Assembly: GCA_002320385.1 (NCBI GenBank)
Contig: DCKN01000005.1
Span: 4,323-23,427 of the forward strand
Length of the DNA: 19,105 bases
Reading direction: 5' to 3'
DNA from: Proteobacteria bacterium UBA1673
Lineage (GTDB): Bacteria > Pseudomonadota > Gammaproteobacteria > Comchoanobacterales > Comchoanobacteraceae
The notes beneath the pieces were generated by a model that was not told where the DNA came from, did no database searches, and saw only the letters and a program-made list of their open reading frames with translations. Positions 15,433 to 19,105 of this stretch are shown piece by piece. Within the stretch, counting starts at the first letter, position 1; each line of letters opens with the position of its first letter. A program made the position numbers and the translations under genes.

Positions 15433-16650
15433 ATGAGCAGAACGATGAATTTAGAGAAATTTCCGGTAGAAAAGGCAACACTCGGCAATGATGTCATTAA
15501 TATTAATCAGTTCGATGAACCATATTATTTCCATGACCTAGGACTCAAACATACCTCATTTTGCGAATCCGCAATCTGCTACATTGATGGTGAACAAGGA
15601 TTGCTACTACTACGTGGATATCCAATTGAACAACTTGCTAAACATCACGATTTCGAAACAGTGATTTATCTTCTTCTCAACGGTGAGTTACCCTCAAAAG
15701 AAGAAAAATCTGAGTTTGTTGAACAAATCCAAAAATCACATAATATTCCAGAACACGCCTACGCAATTATTAAAAGTCTACCTCAAGATACACATCCAAT
15801 GGGTATGTTATTAACTTTAATCGCTTCATTATCAGGTCAACATGAAGAGACAAATGAACATTACCAGACAGCTATTAAGATCATTGCTCAAATGCCGACA
15901 TTAGTTGCAATGTGTCAGAGACATCACGACGGGCTATCTCCGATAAAGCCAAAAAGAAACCTCAGCTATGCAGCAAATTACCTTTATATGCTAACAGGAG
16001 AAATCCCAGATAAATTAGCCGAGGAGGTATTTGATGCACTATTCATATTACATTCAGAGCATGAGCAGAATGCATCAACATGCACCATGCGCGTAACAAG
16101 CTCAACTGGAACCAATGCCTACGCTGGTATCGCATCAGCAATAACCGCATTGTGGGGCCCACTTCACGGCGGGGCAAACGAAGCTTGTATGAATATGCTT
16201 GAAGAAATAAAAACCAGCGATAGGATACCTGAATATATTCAAAGAGCAAAATCAAAAACGGATCCATTTAGACTTATGGGATTTGGACATCGAGTTTACA
16301 AAAACAAAGACCCTCGATCATCTATTATGAAGGCACTGTGCGATAAGGTCCTCAGTAAAAAAAATGATCATCCACTATTCAAACTTGCAAAGGACCTCGA
16401 GCGCCATGCGTTGAGTGACCCTTACTTTGTTTCGCACAAACTCTATGCAAACTGTGATTACTACTCAGGAATTGTGCAAAGGGCATTCAATATCCATAAT
16501 AACTGTTTCACACTAATCTTTTCATTGGCACGAACGTCAGGATGGATGAGTCATTGGTACGAATTAAAAACAACGCAAGCAACACCAATCATTAGACCAA
16601 GACAAAGATACATTGGCGCGAATATGAGAAACATAAATGAACATAGTTGA
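15433..16650 (+). CDS. gltA: Citrate synthase GltA (type II)
   Basis: GltA condenses acetyl-CoA and oxaloacetate to citrate at the entry of the TCA cycle. The 405 residues align with E. coli GltA (427); about 20 residues are missing from the N-terminal beta-rich extension. The catalytic set is complete: H245 in WGPLHGGANE, H286 in MGFGHRVYKN and D342 in NCDYYSG. The ILHSEHEQNAS segment (205-215) and the RPRQRYIG end (388-395) are typical. ATG 15433 is preceded by TGGA at 15421-15424; another ATG at 15420 is out of frame. No sdh, suc or other TCA gene is next to it, so it is a single-gene unit with its own promoter. The next gene starts 77 bases later and also has a promoter. Confidence 0.96.
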   Translation: MSRTMNLEKFPVEKATLGNDVININQFDEPYYFHDLGLKHTSFCESAICYIDGEQGLLLLRGYPIEQLAKHHDFETVIYLLLNGELPSKEEKSEFVEQIQKSHNIPEHAYAIIKSLPQDTHPMGMLLTLIASLSGQHEETNEHYQTAIKIIAQMPTLVAMCQRHHDGLSPIKPKRNLSYAANYLYMLTGEIPDKLAEEVFDALFILHSEHEQNASTCTMRVTSSTGTNAYAGIASAITALWGPLHGGANEACMNMLEEIKTSDRIPEYIQRAKSKTDPFRLMGFGHRVYKNKDPRSSIMKALCDKVLSKKNDHPLFKLAKDLERHALSDPYFVSHKLYANCDYYSGIVQRAFNIHNNCFTLIFSLARTSGWMSHWYELKTTQATPIIRPRQRYIGANMRNINEHS

Positions 16651-16663
16651 TTTCTATAAATAA

Positions 16664-16692
16664 TTGACAACAGCGCTATAAGAACGCATTAT
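16664..16692 (+). promoter_or_regulatory. Promoter of the small exported protein
   Basis: A perfect TTGACA (16664-16669) is followed after 17 bases by CATTAT (16687-16692), a four-of-six -10 box. The start codon is 35 bases further, with GGGA at 16719-16722 as ribosome site. Confidence 0.5.
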
Positions 16693-16727
16693 TAAGATAT
16701 TGTTAATAAAGTCATTACGGGAAACTC

Positions 16728-17111
16728 ATGAAAAGTTACATTTTATTTCTAGCATTCGTCTCATCTACCGCATTTGCGTTTGAGAGACAACCAACATTAT
16801 ACAAAAACACAAAAGAGGAAACACCTGGGTATTTGGTATTTTCACCACAAGGTCAGGGTTTTACTGCACATGGACTCTACTCAAAGTACAACAATCCTGG
16901 TACATCATTTTATTGGGAGGCAACCTGTAAACAAATAGATGATACAACATTAAAATGTATCTACAGTCATAAGTCAGGAAACGTGAACTCTGGCGATATC
17001 ACATTTACAAAAAGCAGTGATACTCAGATCACTGCTGAGGTTACTGGAGACGACGGCCATAAAAGCAATCCAACCTATGATTTAATTTTCCCGACAAGAT
17101 CTGAATCGTAA
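16728..17111 (+). CDS. Small exported protein of unknown function
   Basis: A 127-residue protein with a clear Sec signal peptide: MK, a hydrophobic core (residues 4-12) and an AFA cleavage motif after about residue 17. The mature part (about 110 residues) is rich in Thr, Ser, Gly, Asn and Tyr with alternating polar and hydrophobic residues, suggesting a beta-strand fold. Its two cysteines, C67 and C77, are ten residues apart and could form a disulfide in the periplasm. No lipobox and no membrane helix. I do not recognise a family. It has its own promoter and a GGGA ribosome site. Its last 30 bases overlap the end of ccmH on the other strand. Confidence 0.75.
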   Translation: MKSYILFLAFVSSTAFAFERQPTLYKNTKEETPGYLVFSPQGQGFTAHGLYSKYNNPGTSFYWEATCKQIDDTTLKCIYSHKSGNVNSGDITFTKSSDTQITAEVTGDDGHKSNPTYDLIFPTRSES

Positions 17112-17399
17112 CGTACGATAACGCATGACAGATGTTGTGATCAATACCACTACGACTAGTACATTCACCACTGGAGCAAGATCTTGATCCAACACTTCAT
17201 GTGTATGACGATCCTTGTCAACATCAATGAGTATTTGTTGATCATCATATCCTAAGTGAATGGCTCGAAGAATCTCTTGTCTTATGTGTAGTGATTCTTG
17301 AGTATCACTTTCGTAAACAGATTGTGCATTACACGTTGGACACTTGACTTGCTGTGCGATACGCTGAAATTGCTTGTGTTGTTTTGCTGATAAAGTCAT
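17082..17399 (-). CDS. ccmH: Cytochrome c maturation protein CcmH, lacking a signal peptide
   Basis: CcmH reduces the CXXCH motif of apocytochrome c in the periplasm before haem attachment. The core matches E. coli CcmH: FQRIAQQVKCPTCNAQSV carries the redox CxxC, followed by a three-helix segment with IRQEILRAIHLGYDDQQIL and one membrane helix (VVNVLVVVVLITTS). Odd points: the protein begins only about 20 residues before the CxxC, a TAA sits just upstream in frame at 17403, and there is no signal peptide; the RYG after the helices in relatives reads DRH. Export of the CxxC domain is therefore unexplained. ATG 17399 is chosen over GTG 17402. It starts a few bases after ccmG, and its 3' end overlaps the convergent exported-protein gene by 30 bases. 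Confidence 0.8.
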   Translation of the reverse strand: MTLSAKQHKQFQRIAQQVKCPTCNAQSVYESDTQESLHIRQEILRAIHLGYDDQQILIDVDKDRHTHEVLDQDLAPVVNVLVVVVLITTSVMRYRTLRFRSCREN

Positions 17400-17406
17400 C
17401 ACTTAA

Positions 17407-17931
17407 TCACTGATTAGAAACAGCATAAGATTCTGACGTATGCGAAAGCTTGACCAGCATCTGATCATCAAATGAAGATTTATTCATAAAACCCCTATAT
17501 CGTTGCACAAGAACACCATCCACAAAAACAAGCGTATCAGGGACCACCCGAGCACCTATCTTCCTAGCGTGTTTAGCATTGAGAAAAAGATGTCTATCGA
17601 ATGGATCACCCTGCGTCTCCAAATAACGTTCTGCAACAGCTGGCTTGTCTCTGAACGTAACGCCGTAGTATGATACCCCATCAAACCTAACAAGATGGTC
17701 ACGCCATAATAAGTGCTCAGCACGACAATAGCCACACCAACTGGCCCATAGATGAACAACAACAACGCCCTTAGTCTTATCAACATCAACATCACCCATT
17801 TGATCAAGAGCCCGCAAACAAACACCAGTCTTTCGACCAATTCCATCAGAGGGGCAGCAAGTATAGGGGTACACAGTTAATAAAACAAGTAAAATATTTG
17901 TGAGCACGAGATCGTAAAAGCGCTTAATCAT
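17407..17931 (-). CDS. ccmG: Thioredoxin-like CcmG/DsbE
   Basis: CcmG is a membrane-anchored periplasmic thiol-disulfide protein that delivers reducing power to CcmH and apocytochrome c. From ATG 17931 it has 174 residues. An N-terminal hydrophobic segment (about 8-22) serves as anchor, and a thioredoxin fold carries WASWCGYC with C66 and C69, the cis-proline P131 in RVVPDTLVFVDG, and an RGFM end segment. Usual length is about 180. The start is fixed by GGGAG about 6 bases upstream and by the ATGATTAA overlap with the ccmF stop; the frame stays open for 36 codons upstream, but that lies within ccmF. WCGYC replaces the more common WCPxC. Cysteines C25 and C26 just after the anchor are extra. 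Confidence 0.92.
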   Translation of the reverse strand: MIKRFYDLVLTNILLVLLTVYPYTCCPSDGIGRKTGVCLRALDQMGDVDVDKTKGVVVVHLWASWCGYCRAEHLLWRDHLVRFDGVSYYGVTFRDKPAVAERYLETQGDPFDRHLFLNAKHARKIGARVVPDTLVFVDGVLVQRYRGFMNKSSFDDQMLVKLSHTSESYAVSNQ

Positions 17932-19105
17932 TATATTCTCCCATATCATGACGATAAAAAAGGACAAGTGCACGATATAAAGCCAATAGTGCCAAGATCG
18001 TACCGGAAAGCCAAAAGAATGACTGCAAAGGCTTAACATACAGCCTCATCACGTAATGATCACGATCAACTTGTGTGACTGATACAAGTATATCATACAA
18101 TAGCCAATGCTTAACATCAGCAACCGATTTATTGATTGCGCGAAGCTTATAGTGTCTTAACTCTGGATTTAAGAGTATTTCCCGATGATTATAGTTTAGT
18201 ACGGTAGCAATGGTTTGCGCTTGATAGTTCGCATGATCACGCCGCTCTTTTGGAACCAATGTAATTGAAAATAGATCATCTTGATAGCTGACCGTGCGAT
18301 GGAAGTGTAACAAACGATCAACCGAATAACAGTGATTAATAATCACGCAAAAAGACAAAAAATAAATAAGACCGTGAGCAAGTGTAACGGTCTGATAACC
18401 ATTGGCAGTAAAATTTGATAGGTTTGTGACAACACCATACAACAACAACAGAAGAAAGATCCAATAGAATAACTGAACCGAATCCAGAGTGTGCCCTGTC
18501 AGATTAGAAAAATATAACAACGTCATGAAGAGTACAATCGTACTTATCGAGAGATAAACAGCCCCCATGCGAAAAATATTAACGCTTGGAGATACGAAAT
18601 ATAACATGCTTAGTATGACTAAAACCATAAGCGGTTGTACTGATGTCACATAATAATGCAAAGTTACACTTATTTTATGAAAGCCGAGTGCCTGATAGAG
18701 AAATGGCGCAAATACACCAATACAAACAGCAAAACAAACCGATGATATACTCATGAAATGCCACCATAACCAATGTTGCGTGTGGGTTGAATCAACTGGT
18801 TCAATAACGCATAGTTTTGATTTTTTAAACCAACTTGTCAAATATGGCGCAAAAAAAGCTAAGACAGTCATTGCCAAAAGAAAATAACTTCTTTGTTCAG
18901 AGGTTGTAAAACCATGCACAGTTACAAAGGCCCCCGAGCGCGTTATCCATGTTCCCAAAAGGGTTAATACATACGCGACAATGCAATAGAATCGGATATA
19001 CATAATCGATATCTGTGATTTTACATCATGCAATAGATGCATCAAGATAGTCATCAGACACCATGGCATAAAAGCAGCATTTTCTACTGGATCCCAAAAC
19101 CACCA
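17924..19105 (-). CDS. ccmF: Cytochrome c haem lyase subunit CcmF, C-terminal part
   Basis: The gene runs off the right edge of the window; 393 residues of its C-terminal part are visible. The first visible residues are WWFWDPVENAAF, the WWD signature that contacts haem, followed by MPW. Then come LLGTWITRSGAFVTVHGF (the conserved RSG and VHxF region, with a haem-ligating His), several membrane helices, a large periplasmic loop (about the 260th to 360th visible residue) and a final helix. E. coli CcmF has 647 residues, so about 240 are outside. It is an inner-membrane protein of the system I haem-handling complex, receiving haem from CcmE and attaching it to apocytochrome c. The stop overlaps the ccmG start. 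Confidence 0.95.
   Translation of the reverse strand, partial: WWFWDPVENAAFMPWCLMTILMHLLHDVKSQISIMYIRFYCIVAYVLTLLGTWITRSGAFVTVHGFTTSEQRSYFLLAMTVLAFFAPYLTSWFKKSKLCVIEPVDSTHTQHWLWWHFMSISSVCFAVCIGVFAPFLYQALGFHKISVTLHYYVTSVQPLMVLVILSMLYFVSPSVNIFRMGAVYLSISTIVLFMTLLYFSNLTGHTLDSVQLFYWIFLLLLLYGVVTNLSNFTANGYQTVTLAHGLIYFLSFCVIINHCYSVDRLLHFHRTVSYQDDLFSITLVPKERRDHANYQAQTIATVLNYNHREILLNPELRHYKLRAINKSVADVKHWLLYDILVSVTQVDRDHYVMRLYVKPLQSFFWLSGTILALLALYRALVLFYRHDMGEYND

Noticed and set aside
17556..17846. 96-codon minus-strand ORF inside ccmG
   Set aside because: It lies in another frame of a thioredoxin-like gene whose own frame has a clear WCGYC motif and start.
17932..18039. 36-residue upstream extension of ccmG
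   Set aside because: It lies inside the ccmF coding region; ATG 17931 with GGGAG upstream and an anchor helix directly after it is the better start.
1..19105. CRISPR arrays, insertion sequences, prophage genes
   Set aside because: No regularly spaced repeats, transposase motifs, terminal inverted repeats or phage proteins were seen on either strand.

Overview
The window is a chromosomal segment of an AT-rich gammaproteobacterium (about 40% G+C by eye, not computed). RpoD, RseP, LpxK, SecD/SecF, Lnt, type II citrate synthase, HemJ and Ccm proteins are all of proteobacterial type, and thymidylate synthase is of the Vibrio-like form. A putative OTU-type cysteine protease with a membrane tail, a decaying gene, a degenerate SuhB and an apparently eroded ancestral gene block suggest a host-associated or intracellular lineage with a shrinking genome. 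That lifestyle is inference.

Layout. (1) 1-2971, plus strand: 3' end of rpoD, then rseP and lpxK overlapping by one base. (2) 3043-8904, plus strand: tRNA-Leu(CAA), then the tightly packed run secD-secF-suhB-lnt-trmJ, with spacings from a few overlapping bases to 2 nt. tRNA-Leu, secDF, suhB, trmJ and an IscS-type gene in this order recall the tRNA-Leu-queA-tgt-yajC-secD-secF-suhB-trmJ-iscR-iscS arrangement of Pseudomonas, here without queA, tgt, yajC and iscR. (3) 8925-11952, minus strand: an unrecognised four-helix membrane protein, thyA, and one reading frame of 511 codons broken by two internal stop codons, which is most simply a pseudogene. (4) 12104-15112, plus strand: a stand-alone IscS/NifS-type cysteine desulfurase, an OTU-like protease candidate with its own promoter, and hemJ. 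(5) 15113-15253, minus strand: a 46-residue basic protein with a perfect Shine-Dalgarno sequence. (6) 15433-17111, plus strand: gltA with an extended -10 promoter behind A-tracts, then a small exported protein. (7) 17082-19105, minus strand: ccmF (C-terminal part), ccmG and a ccmH without signal peptide.

How the genes fit together. RseP, LpxK, Lnt and SecDF serve the envelope: regulated intramembrane proteolysis, lipid A, lipoprotein maturation and protein export. HemJ and CcmF/G/H serve haem supply and cytochrome c maturation, so with GltA they point to a respiring organism. The IscS-type enzyme would supply sulfur for Fe-S clusters or tRNA thiolation. No CRISPR array, insertion sequence, transposase or phage gene was found, and no convincing Rho-independent terminator.
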